7,725 nt of DNA, from positions 1-7,725 of the forward strand of contig JAEWNU010000128.1 of the NCBI GenBank assembly GCA_023456995.1, written 5' to 3'. The notes beneath the pieces are model-generated. The model saw only the letters and a program-made list of their open reading frames with translations, made no database searches and was not told the DNA's origin. The DNA comes from Bacillota bacterium (lineage in GTDB: Bacteria > Bacillota > Clostridia > Oscillospirales > Ruminococcaceae). Below are positions 1-5,933 of the stretch, one piece after another. Each line of letters starts with the position of its first letter. The first letter of the stretch is position 1. Position numbers and translations under genes: made by a program.

Positions 1-32
1 GGCCGCAGGTTCGAACCCTGTCACTCGGACCA
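1..32 (+). tRNA. tRNA gene, 3' part only (possibly tRNA-Pro)
   Basis: The window opens inside a tRNA gene. Seen directly: a T-stem GCAGG (5-9), a seven-base T-loop TTCGAAC (10-16), the closing strand CCTGT (17-21), the 3' acceptor strand CACTCGG (22-28), discriminator A29 and an encoded CCA (30-32). The anticodon is outside the window, so identity is open. The acceptor implies a gene starting with C, which in bacteria is mainly seen in tRNA-Pro and initiator tRNA-Met, and the GGCCGCAGG variable/T-arm sequence resembles clostridial tRNA-Pro. That identity is inference. tRNA 3' ends are common integration sites for mobile elements, which matters for the downstream block. Confidence 0.9.
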
Positions 33-44
33 ATTTTCCTTTGA

Positions 45-77
45 AAAACCGCTTGTTTAAGCGGTTTTATTCGTTTT
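45..77 (+). terminator. Intrinsic terminator of the tRNA gene
   Basis: A perfect 10-bp stem (45-54 pairing with 59-68) closes a GTTT loop, and a T-rich tract follows to about 77. It starts 13 bases after the CCA end of the tRNA, as expected for the terminator of a tRNA transcription unit. Confidence 0.9.
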
Positions 78-171
78 GTTGATTTTTCGGAGGCTGTACC
101 AAATCGATTTGCCCGGTTTGGAATGAGAGATCTTACCGTGGAGGGGCTTCCTCCTCCGCCGTGAACGCAAA

Positions 172-192
172 ATCCCTAACGCATCCCTAACG
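172..192. repeat. Two tandem 10-bp direct repeats with 11-bp period
   Basis: ATCCCTAACG occurs at 172-181 and again at 183-192 with one base between, so the two copies lie on the same face of the helix. It sits about 140 bp inside the tRNA 3' end. Spaced direct repeats of this kind next to a tRNA end resemble arm-type binding sites of tyrosine integrases or excisionases. That role is inference, since no integrase gene is present in the window. Confidence 0.55.
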
Positions 193-199
193 AGCTGAA

Positions 200-228
200 T
201 TCCAAAATAGCGGGTGAAACGCTATACT
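200..228 (+). promoter_or_regulatory. Possible promoter of the YdeI-family gene
   Basis: A good -10 box TATACT (223-228) is preceded at 17 bp by a poor -35, TTCCAA (200-205). Transcription would start near 235, giving a leader of roughly 40 bases before the GTG start at 277. The weak -35 keeps confidence low, but a promoter here argues against translation beginning at the in-frame GTG at 214. Confidence 0.3.
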
Positions 229-276
229 TTGCTGAATACATCTTTGACGGAAAAGGTGAAAAAAGGAGGGGGCCCT

Positions 277-837
277 GTGGGTGAAATGCTGCAATTCTCG
301 AATCGTGAAGAATTTAGAAAATGGCTCTCAGCGCATTGCCTATCCAGTGACGGCATTTGGCTGCTATTTTGCAAGGCAGGCGGCCCGGAAAAAATTACTG
401 CAAGTGAAGCGCTAGAGGAAGCGCTTTGCTTTGGATGGATTGACGGTCAAATCAAAAACATTGATGATAAGACATATAAAAAATATTTTTGTTTACGCAA
501 AGATAACAGTAAATGGTCAGAGAAGAACAAAGCATTGGTAAAGCAACTGGAGCAGCAGGGAATTATGACCGACCACGGCAGGCGTAAAATTGAAGAAGCT
601 AAGCAAAATGGTCAATGGAACACTGCAAAACCAGCGGCAATTACGGAAGAGCAGATTGCATCGATAGCCGCCATGCTAAAGGAATCTGAGCCTGCCTACT
701 CCAATTTTATGTTGATGTCTCCATCCGTTCAAAAAACCTATACAAGGGCATATCTGGACGCAAAGACAGATGCGGGGCGTATCAAACGCTTTTCATGGAT
801 GGTGGAAAGACTCAATAAAAACTTAAAGCCCATGTAG
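277..837 (+). CDS. YdeI/OmpD-associated family protein
   Basis: A 186-residue cytosolic protein of the YdeI/OmpD-associated (OmdA) family, often annotated as bacteriocin-protection proteins; the biochemical activity is not established. Family-type segments visible are the N-terminal helix with EEFRKWL (11-17), IWLLFCKAGG (27-36), the hallmark ALCFGWIDGQ (49-58), SKWSEKNKA (78-86), RRKIEEAKQNGQW (102-114), and a C-terminal helical region with YTRAYLDAKTDAGRIKR (155-171) typical of the OmdA domain. The GTG start at 277 is chosen because AAAGGAGGG ends 6 nt before it. The in-frame GTG at 214 has no ribosome site and lies upstream of the likely -10 box, and the ATG at 286 is too far from the ribosome site. 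No signal peptide or membrane segment is seen. It stands alone, followed by hairpins and then a DUF2200 gene on the same strand. The family call is firm; the function is not. Confidence 0.85.
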   Translation: MGEMLQFSNREEFRKWLSAHCLSSDGIWLLFCKAGGPEKITASEALEEALCFGWIDGQIKNIDDKTYKKYFCLRKDNSKWSEKNKALVKQLEQQGIMTDHGRRKIEEAKQNGQWNTAKPAAITEEQIASIAAMLKESEPAYSNFMLMSPSVQKTYTRAYLDAKTDAGRIKRFSWMVERLNKNLKPM

Positions 838-849
838 CTGTTTTATGCT

Positions 850-905
850 CCTTCTTGAGCAAATACACTCAACTTGAAGGTAGGGCATCCTGACTGGGAG
901 GCCCT
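850..905 (+). terminator. Two successive hairpins after the YdeI-family gene
   Basis: Hairpin 1 (850-880) pairs CCTTCTTGAG with CTCAA and GAAGG, with a three-base CTT bulge and an eight-base loop. Hairpin 2 (882-905) pairs AGGGC/GCCCT and TCC/GGA around one A-G mismatch and a six-base loop. Only ATTTT follows at 910-915, so the U-tract is poor. They may end the upstream transcript or protect its 3' end; this assignment is weak. Confidence 0.35.
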
Positions 906-942
906 GTCCCATTTTCTACAATAAAGGGTAACTTGGCTGCAT

Positions 943-948
943 TATAAT
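943..948 (+). promoter_or_regulatory. Possible -10 box for the DUF2200 gene
   Basis: A perfect TATAAT lies 37 bp before the DUF2200 start. No convincing -35 is found at 16-18 bp and there is no TG extension, so this is only a candidate. Confidence 0.3.
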
Positions 949-985
949 GAAATAAAAACATTTACTTTCCTGGAGGGCAGTCAAA

Positions 986-1339
986 ATGAACAATGATAAA
1001 GTATACCAAATGCACTTTTCAAAGATTTACCCGCTTCTCGTCAATAAGGCACTGAAAAAGGGGCGCACCCAAAGTGAGGTAGACGAAGTCATCCGCTGGC
1101 TGACGGGGTATGATCAACCGACACTGGAAAACATTTTGGAAAGCGATATCGACTACGCCGCCTTTTTCCAAAATGCTCCCGGGTTGCACCCGAATAGAAA
1201 GCTCATCAAGGGTGCGGTCTGCGGCGTCAAGGTGGAGGAGATCGAGGAGCCTTTGATGCAGGAGATTCGCTACCTGGACAAGCTGATTGACGAGCTGGCC
1301 AAAGGGAAGGCGATGGAGAAAATCCTGCGGAGACTATAA
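986..1339 (+). CDS. DUF2200 family protein
   Basis: A 117-residue cytosolic protein recognisable as the DUF2200 family, whose function is unknown. The diagnostic N-terminal block is [21 protein letters not shown] (7-27), followed by [13 protein letters not shown] (31-43) and a proline/lysine segment around [21 protein letters not shown] (66-86). The C-terminal third (88-117) is predicted helical with a charged, amphipathic pattern ending in ILRRL. The length matches the family. GGAGGG (972-977) lies 8 nt before the ATG, so the start is well supported. The AraC-type regulator begins 93 bp downstream on the same strand with no terminator between, so co-transcription is possible. No membrane segment or catalytic motif is visible. 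Confidence 0.88.
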   Translation: MNNDKVYQMHFSKIYPLLVNKALKKGRTQSEVDEVIRWLTGYDQPTLENILESDIDYAAFFQNAPGLHPNRKLIKGAVCGVKVEEIEEPLMQEIRYLDKLIDELAKGKAMEKILRRL

Positions 1340-1432
1340 ATGGAAGGTTATGCCTGTCATCACACCGCACGGAAAGTCAAGCGCGGCGGGAATGATATCT
1401 GATAGAATCTATTTACGGAAGGAGGTTTGAAG

Positions 1433-2308
1433 ATGGATTGGATTACGGGGATACAGCGCGCGCTTGATTACACCGAGGCGCATTTGACCGAGGAGATCAA
1501 CTATGAGGCGGTGGCGAAGCAGGCCTGTTCGTCAGCCTTTCACTTCCAACGGATGTTCAGTATGCTCTGCGGATTTTCTCTTGGCGACTATATCCGCATG
1601 CGGCGCTTGACACTAGCTGCCGAGGATTTGATGCGAACCGGCGATAAGATTATCGACATCGCATTCAAGTACGGCTACGATACTCCTGAGAGCTTCTCCC
1701 GTGCATTCCTGCGGTTTCACGGAATTACCCCAACCCAGGCGCGCCGAGGCGGCACAATCAAATCTTTTTTCAGACTGTCCGTAAAACTGATTTTATCGGG
1801 AGGCAGCACTATGAACTACAGAATTGAGAAAAAAGATGCGTTCAGAATCATCTGTAAGAAGAAGCAGATTACGAAACCCCAGGGGGACACCGCCACAGAG
1901 GATATTTCGGCATTCTGGAATGAATGCGGCAAGAACGGTACAATCAAGGACATTTGCAAGTATGGCCGCTTTGACAATCTGGGCGGTGTGCTGGGTATCT
2001 GCTTCTCTGAGGAGTTGGCGGACTCTGGCTTCCCCTATGGCATAGGCGCGGAGTACAATGGCGTTGCGCTCTGCGGAGAAGCTCTTGAGATTGTGGACAT
2101 CCCCGCATACACTTTTGCGGTATTCCGGTGCGAGGGTCAGATGCCTGATGCCTTCAGAAAGACCTATCAACAGATTTGCACGGAGTTCTTTCCCCAGAGC
2201 AACTACGAGTATGGTAGCGGCGTAGAGCTTGAGGTCTATCCCTCGGCAGATGTATCCAATCCGAACTACACCTGTGAAATCTGGATTGCAGTGAACGAAA
2301 AGAAGTAA
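1433..2308 (+). CDS. AraC-family regulator with C-terminal GyrI-like effector domain
   Basis: A 291-residue transcription factor with two parts. Residues 1-105 form an AraC/XylS DNA-binding domain with two helix-turn-helix units: about 25-46 (YEAVAKQACSSAFHFQRMF) and 74-100 (IIDIAFKYGYDTPESFSRAF, then RFHGITP, the usual family signature). A short linker leads to a GyrI-like (SOUL/AraC effector-binding type) domain from about 127 to 288, which in relatives binds hydrophobic or cationic small molecules; the C-terminal CEIWIAV strand is typical. The architecture is that of Rob-like multidrug or stress regulators. ATG 1433 is chosen because AAGGAGG ends 7 nt before it; the in-frame TTG at 1427 is almost touching the ribosome site. 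The target genes are unknown; the neighbouring DUF2200 gene is a candidate only by position. A second ribosome site and ATG sit at the domain boundary and are listed separately. Confidence 0.92.
   Translation: MDWITGIQRALDYTEAHLTEEINYEAVAKQACSSAFHFQRMFSMLCGFSLGDYIRMRRLTLAAEDLMRTGDKIIDIAFKYGYDTPESFSRAFLRFHGITPTQARRGGTIKSFFRLSVKLILSGGSTMNYRIEKKDAFRIICKKKQITKPQGDTATEDISAFWNECGKNGTIKDICKYGRFDNLGGVLGICFSEELADSGFPYGIGAEYNGVALCGEALEIVDIPAYTFAVFRCEGQMPDAFRKTYQQICTEFFPQSNYEYGSGVELEVYPSADVSNPNYTCEIWIAVNEKK
1798..1813 (+). promoter_or_regulatory. Internal ribosome site and ATG inside the AraC-GyrI gene
   Basis: GGGAGG (1798-1803) is followed after 7 nt by an in-frame ATG (1811-1813), which is Met127 of the regulator. 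This is the junction between the DNA-binding and GyrI-like domains. Initiation here would give a free 165-residue effector-binding domain. The sequence and spacing are seen directly; use as a start is inference. Confidence 0.45.
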
Positions 2309-2385
2309 AAAAGATTCATTGAGGGCTGGATAGTTAATAAATGCCCGGACCATACCTTTCGTTTGAATGAGTTACCCTGTTTTGC

Positions 2386-2433
2386 GGTAGCGCGGAATCG
2401 ATCCCAAGTGTCATCGGTTTGAACCCTGTCATC
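2386..2433 (+). pseudogene. Relic of a tRNA gene or duplicated tRNA 3' end
   Basis: GGTTTGAACCCTGTCA (2416-2431) matches 15 of 16 bases of the T-arm region of the tRNA at 8-23. Upstream, GGTAGCGCG (2386-2394) is a typical D-arm 3' half as in tRNA-Pro. The spacing between them is about 4 bases too short for a complete anticodon and variable region, the T-stem has a C-T mismatch, and there is no acceptor or CCA. It is therefore not a functional tRNA. It could be a decayed tRNA gene or an attachment-site duplicate left by an element integrated at the upstream tRNA. Confidence 0.35.
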
Positions 2434-2440
2434 AATAAAT

Positions 2441-2477
2441 GGCTTTGGAATGAGGATTCCGAAGTCATTTTATTTTT
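2441..2477 (+). terminator. Intrinsic terminator
   Basis: An 11-bp stem (2441-2451 with 2456-2466, two G-T pairs) closes a GAGG loop and is followed by ATTTTATTTTT. It lies directly after the tRNA-like relic and 133 bp after the AraC-type gene, so it may serve either. Confidence 0.8.
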
Positions 2478-2692
2478 CAGATAACCGGCATTACAATCCA
2501 CTAAAATAAAAACCTTCAAAAATTGAGTTGTGATTCGACGCCGCTTGTGTTTGCACTCTTACCCTTTTTAATACTGCTTTAATACTTGGTTTTGAATCGT
2601 GGATAATAAACATAGTCAAAAGTTTTGTGTATGAGTAATATAGACAAAGTATATGAAAAAATAATAAAATTTATTAAAAATTGATATTTGCT
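2478..2692. other. AT-rich spacer without a gene
   Basis: This is the gene-free part of the interval between the AraC-type gene (end 2308) and the 87-residue ORF (start 2763). No supported coding region, RNA gene or insertion sequence is seen. It contains a tandem pair TTTAATACT (2567-2575 and 2578-2586, 11-bp period) and a strongly AT-rich tract at about 2650-2685 just ahead of the next promoter, which could act as an upstream enhancer of promoter strength. Confidence 0.6.
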
Positions 2693-2721
2693 CTTGGATT
2701 GTTGATTAGATATGTTATAAT
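2693..2721 (+). promoter_or_regulatory. Promoter of the 87-residue ORF
   Basis: A perfect TATAAT (2716-2721) carries the extended -10 TG motif (TGT directly before it). CTTGGA (2693-2698) lies 17 bp upstream as a partial -35; TTGGAT one base on gives a 16-bp spacer. AT-rich DNA precedes it. Transcription would start near 2728, giving a leader of about 35 bases. Confidence 0.7.
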
Positions 2722-2762
2722 ATAGATACAACCAATACGCCAATGCAAAAAGGAGAAAAGCT

Positions 2763-3026
2763 ATGAAATACGAAGTTTACAGCGATGCATCGAGCGGCCT
2801 TCATTTCGCGGTGGTATGCGATGACGGATCATGCAAATACTACTTAAGCGATAAAAACAAAGAAGATATTCCTAAGTTGGTTGAGGCGGCCAAGGCTGGT
2901 GAGGACTTGAGTTTCTGGGATGGTATTGAGAAAGACCCGCAAGCTAGTTATGCTGCGCTGCTGGTTCACGTCGAGGAAAATAAGGCTCAGGACGTTACTG
3001 ACGAATATCTTAAAGAATCGAACTAA
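2763..3026 (+). CDS. Unrecognised acidic 87-residue protein
   Basis: I do not recognise this family. It is a small soluble protein with about 19 Asp/Glu against 9 Lys and no Arg, so it is clearly acidic. There is no signal peptide or membrane segment. The N-terminal half (KYEVYSDASSGLHFAVVCDDG, then CKYYLSD) reads like a short beta sheet with two cysteines (C19, C24). Residues 32-50 and 70-86 look helical, around a FWDGIE segment (51-56). The start is secure: AGGAG (2751-2755) lies 7 nt before the ATG. The gene has its own extended -10 promoter and a long terminator, so it is a single-gene transcript, and this is the main evidence that it is real. Function unknown; small regulatory or binding roles are possible but nothing in the sequence shows one. 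Confidence 0.8.
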   Translation: MKYEVYSDASSGLHFAVVCDDGSCKYYLSDKNKEDIPKLVEAAKAGEDLSFWDGIEKDPQASYAALLVHVEENKAQDVTDEYLKESN

Positions 3027-3090
3027 TAGTCCGGTAAAGCGCGCGTATAAAGCCCGTATTTGCCGTTCAGGTGCCAAAAACTGATGAAAT

Positions 3091-3150
3091 AAGCGCAAGG
3101 GAATAACCCCCGGTACAAATCCGGGAATATTCCCTTGCGCTTTGTTTTTT
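3091..3150 (+). terminator. Very long intrinsic terminator
   Basis: A perfect 15-bp outer stem (3091-3105 with 3128-3142), a small internal loop, then a 5-bp CCCGG/CCGGG inner stem (3109-3113 with 3121-3125) and a seven-base loop, followed by TGTTTTTT (3143-3150). It ends the 87-residue ORF 64 bp after its stop and insulates the aminotransferase gene. Confidence 0.93.
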
Positions 3151-3194
3151 AGCGGTATATCAAAATGGTTATATCAAGATATAAAAATCGGAAT

Positions 3195-3223
3195 TTTCTT
3201 TTCATTGCAGATGATGTTAAAAT
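3195..3223 (+). promoter_or_regulatory. Likely promoter of the aminotransferase gene
   Basis: TAAAAT (3218-3223) with an extended TG motif (TGT at 3215-3217) lies 17 bp after a weak -35, TTTCTT (3195-3200). The predicted transcript starts near 3230, leaving a leader of about 57 bases that contains a small hairpin. Confidence 0.45.
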
Positions 3224-3245
3224 TTAAGAGAAGAGAAAGTATACC

Positions 3246-3264
3246 TAACACCGAAAGGTGCTTA
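3246..3264 (+). promoter_or_regulatory. GNRA-capped leader hairpin before the aminotransferase
   Basis: CACC (3249-3252) and GGTG (3257-3260) enclose a GAAA tetraloop, extended by TAA/TTA with one bulged C. A competing pairing of CTTAA (3261-3265) with TTAAG (3272-3276) would touch the ribosome site AAGGAGG (3274-3280). Structure is seen; a regulatory effect is inference. Confidence 0.35.
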
Positions 3265-3286
3265 ATAAAACTTAAGGAGGCATCCC

Positions 3287-4465
3287 ATGAAGAACCGCAT
3301 CGCTGCGCGTATGTCGCTTTTAGCTCCGTCGGGCATCAGAAAAGTTAATGAAAAGGCTTTGGCGATGGAGCGGGCCGGAGAGTCTGTCATTCACTTTGAA
3401 ATCGGCCGCCCAGATTTTGATACGCCTGATTATATTAAGCGCGCCTGTGAAGAAAGCCTGAGAAAAGGTGATGTATTTTATACCTCTAATTTTGGTGATA
3501 TGGGCTTGCGTGAGGCAGTTGCTGAGAAATTAACGCGCGAGAATCATGTAGCCTATCAGCCGGCCGAAATTCTTGTGACAGTGGGTCTCTCCGAAGCGGT
3601 GTTTGATGTGTTATGTACCATTCTCGATGAGGGCGATGAAATTTTGGTCCCCGACCCGGTGTGGATGAATTATCTGAACGTGCCTCGTCTGCTTGGGGCA
3701 ACGCCGGTAACCTATGCGTTGCGCGAGGAAAAAGACTATCAGATAGATTTGGCGGAGATTCGCAGAAAAATCACTGAAAAAACTAAAGCGTTGGTGCTAG
3801 TAACACCCAACAATCCTACCGGTGGTGTTCTTTCGGAGCAGACACTGAGCGGTCTGGCCGAAATTGCCGTAGAAAAGGATGTTATGGTCATTGCCGATGA
3901 AATTTACGAACGCTTGATTTACGACGACGCCAAACATATCAGTATAGCCTCACTGCCAGGCATGAAAGAACGTACTTTTACTCTCAATGGTCTGTCTAAG
4001 GCATTTTCTATGACAGGCTGGCGTATTGGATATGTGGCGGCGCCTGAGGAATACATTGCGGCGTTAAACAAAATTCATCAGCATAATACAACCTGCGCCC
4101 CGTCCTTCGTTCAGAAGGCTTCGATTGCAGCATTGCGTGACGAGCAGGATGAAGTGGCAGACATGGTTAAAGAATATCAACGTCGTCGCGATTATGCTGT
4201 CGCCGCCATTAATGCCATACCAGGTTTAAGCTGCCGCTGTCCCAAGGGTGCGTTTTATATCTTTATTAATATAAAAGCCTTGAACCGCCCATCTGCTGAA
4301 GTAGCACAATTGCTGCTGGAACAAGCAAAAATTGCGCTGGTGCCCGGCGATGTGTTTGGCTCCGGGGGCGAGGGCTATTTGCGCCTGAGCTTTGCCAACA
4401 GCTACGAGAATATTGTTGAGGGTTGCAAACGCCTACAGGAGGCAGTGGCTGCGCTACAAAAATGA
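3287..4465 (+). CDS. PLP-dependent aminotransferase, class I/II (AspC-like)
   Basis: A 392-residue cytosolic fold-type I aminotransferase that moves an amino group between an amino acid and a 2-oxo acid through pyridoxal phosphate. The exact substrate cannot be read from the sequence; aspartate, aromatic or alanine-type use are all possible. Key residues are present: GRPDF (40-44) in the substrate-binding N-terminal strand, PNNPTGG (174-180) with the cofactor-contacting Asn176, DEIY (204-207) with Asp204 for the pyridine nitrogen and Tyr207, the Schiff-base Lys238 in NGLSKAFSMTGWRIGY (234-249), phosphate-binding Arg246, and the substrate-carboxylate Arg366 in YLRLSFA. The length is normal. 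AAGGAGG (3274-3280) lies 6 nt before the ATG. It is flanked by terminators on both sides, so it is a single-gene unit, and it runs convergently with wecB. It appears intact. Confidence 0.95.
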   Translation: MKNRIAARMSLLAPSGIRKVNEKALAMERAGESVIHFEIGRPDFDTPDYIKRACEESLRKGDVFYTSNFGDMGLREAVAEKLTRENHVAYQPAEILVTVGLSEAVFDVLCTILDEGDEILVPDPVWMNYLNVPRLLGATPVTYALREEKDYQIDLAEIRRKITEKTKALVLVTPNNPTGGVLSEQTLSGLAEIAVEKDVMVIADEIYERLIYDDAKHISIASLPGMKERTFTLNGLSKAFSMTGWRIGYVAAPEEYIAALNKIHQHNTTCAPSFVQKASIAALRDEQDEVADMVKEYQRRRDYAVAAINAIPGLSCRCPKGAFYIFINIKALNRPSAEVAQLLLEQAKIALVPGDVFGSGGEGYLRLSFANSYENIVEGCKRLQEAVAALQK

Positions 4466-4510
4466 TCCGCCGACCTTGCGTTTGAAGCGCTGTCGGTTAC
4501 GCGGCAATAA

Positions 4511-4550
4511 AAAAACAGGGCGGCGCTAGTGGCACCGCTCTGTTTTTATT
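4511..4550 (+). terminator. Bidirectional terminator between the convergent aminotransferase and wecB genes
   Basis: AAAAACAG (4511-4518) pairs with CTGTTTTT (4540-4547), extended by a G-T pair and GCGG/CCGC, around an 11-base loop. A-runs on the left and T-runs on the right make it usable from both strands. A further hairpin (CCGAC 4470-4474 with GTCGG 4492-4496) precedes it without a U-tract. Confidence 0.88.
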
Positions 4551-4645
4551 AAGTGAGCTAATCAAGCGAAGTGTTTTAAATGTCGGTCCATTACAGTTAG
4601 GAAGAACCTATCAATATTATTAAAACGGTAGTCTCATTTGTCCTT

Positions 4646-5833
4646 TCAACCTAAAACAGCGTTGCCGGACAAAACTTTCTGTGCTGGTACATACAAGGGG
4701 GCATCCAAAGGTACTGATGTATCAGAAAATGCCATAATCAGCGCATTAATAATTCTTTCGCTAGCAAAACCATCACCGTACGGGTTGGCGACGCCAGCCA
4801 TTTTTTTGTAGAGCTGCTGATCACTTAAAAGTCTGGCAGCACACGAGAAAACCGAATCCTGACTTACGCCAGCCAGCATCGCTGTTCCGGCGCACAATGC
4901 CTCAATGCGCTCGGTCTCCTGACGCAGCACCAGCACGGGCTTATTTAGAGAAGGCGCCTCTTCCTGCAGTCCACCAGAATCGGTCATGACCATATAGCAG
5001 CGATTAATCAAATTGTGCATGTCCAATACATTGAGCGGTTTTAAAAGGTGCACGCGCGGGCTATTTCGAAAGGCTGCCTTAGCCAAATTTCGCACGACAG
5101 GGTTGGGATGTACAGGGAACAACACCTCAACATCTGGATAAGTTAAAATAAGTTTATTAACCGCAGCAAAAATGTTGGAGATACCACCGCTCAGATTCTC
5201 ACGGCGGTGCGTAGTGAGCAGTATCATGCGCCGGCTATAGTCCATCTGGTTAAGCAACGGCTGCGTAAAACGGTAGTCGGAGCGGACTGTGTAGCGCAGG
5301 ACGTCAATGGCTGTATTGCCGGTGACATAAATTTTTCCGCCAACATTCTGGTGTAGTAGATTCTGGCGGTTTTGTTCAGTTGGCGCAAAGTGCAGCGTAC
5401 TCAAATCGCCCAATAGTGTGCGATTCATTTCTTCTGGGTAAGGGGAGGAGAGGTTGCCGGTACGCAGTCCAGCCTCAACATGCCCTATGGGAATCTGATG
5501 ATAAAAAGCACTTAAACCGGCGGAAAGAGCAGTAGTGGTGTCCCCATGTACTAACAAAACATCCGGTTTAATATGTGTTAGTATTGACCCCATGCCGGAT
5601 AGCACTCGGGTGGTAATATCGGTGAGGGTTTGATTTTCCTGCATGATATTTAGGTCAAAGTCAGGTGTAATATTAAATTGTGCAAGTACGTCGTCGAGTA
5701 TCTCGCGGTGCTGTGCGGTAACACATACAATCGTTTCCAGTCGGGGATCCTTTTGGCAGGCAAAAAGCAGCGGCGCCATTTTTATAGCATCCGGTCTTGT
5801 GCCAAATACCAGCATGGCTTTCAGACGTCTCAT
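4646..5833 (-). CDS. wecB: UDP-N-acetylglucosamine 2-epimerase (non-hydrolysing)
   Basis: A 395-residue cytosolic enzyme that interconverts UDP-GlcNAc and UDP-ManNAc, supplying ManNAc or ManNAcA units for teichoic-acid linkage units, capsules or other surface glycans. Motifs in order are FGTRPDAIKMAPL (10-22), TAQHREILD (39-47), HGDTTTA (96-102) with Asp98, GHVEAGLRTG (117-126) with Glu120, PYPEEMNR (131-138) with Glu134, VTGNTAIDVL (170-179), THRREN (208-213) with the catalytic-type His209, PVHPNP (240-245) and DSGGLQEEAP (285-294). All catalytic-type acids and the histidine are present. Two unusual positions are GTRPD where most members have GTRPE, and TERIE (307-311) where most have TERPE. 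The start follows AGGGAGA at 6 nt. Transcription probably begins at the shared symmetrical promoter near 5962, leaving a leader of about 129 bases. The gene is convergent with the aminotransferase and divergent from the membrane glycan gene. Confidence 0.95.
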   Translation of the reverse strand: MRRLKAMLVFGTRPDAIKMAPLLFACQKDPRLETIVCVTAQHREILDDVLAQFNITPDFDLNIMQENQTLTDITTRVLSGMGSILTHIKPDVLLVHGDTTTALSAGLSAFYHQIPIGHVEAGLRTGNLSSPYPEEMNRTLLGDLSTLHFAPTEQNRQNLLHQNVGGKIYVTGNTAIDVLRYTVRSDYRFTQPLLNQMDYSRRMILLTTHRRENLSGGISNIFAAVNKLILTYPDVEVLFPVHPNPVVRNLAKAAFRNSPRVHLLKPLNVLDMHNLINRCYMVMTDSGGLQEEAPSLNKPVLVLRQETERIEALCAGTAMLAGVSQDSVFSCAARLLSDQQLYKKMAGVANPYGDGFASERIINALIMAFSDTSVPLDAPLYVPAQKVLSGNAVLG

Positions 5834-5933
5834 ACGTTTCTCCCTAAAATACTGTTTTTATGAAAATAAGGCAATAAAGCATCACAAATTCGCTTAAAAT
5901 ATTACCTAAAACGCGAAAAAATTATCCAGCCTG

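Noticed and set aside
214..276. In-frame GTG at 214 as the start of the YdeI-family protein
   Set aside because: No ribosome site precedes it, a likely -10 box (223-228) lies downstream of it, and AAAGGAGGG with a GTG at 277 is a much better start; the extra residues do not resemble the family.
1427..1432. TTG at 1427 as the start of the AraC-type regulator
   Set aside because: It lies one base after the GGAGG ribosome site, too close for initiation; the ATG at 1433 has the normal 7-nt spacing.
1793..2353. Long minus-strand open frame opposite the AraC-GyrI gene
   Set aside because: It lies antisense to a clear conserved protein, has no convincing start signal and its translation resembles no known family.
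2334..2519. Minus-strand open frame across the tRNA-like relic and terminator
   Set aside because: It covers structured non-coding DNA, has no ribosome site, and its sequence has no protein-like features.
3091..3142. Long inverted repeat considered as a terminal repeat of a small transposable element
   Set aside because: The U-tract after the stem, its place just behind a stop codon and the absence of a second copy in the window make a terminator the better reading.
3142..3348. Plus-strand open frame starting inside the long terminator
   Set aside because: It begins in the terminator stem, has no ribosome site, and runs into the aminotransferase gene in a different frame.
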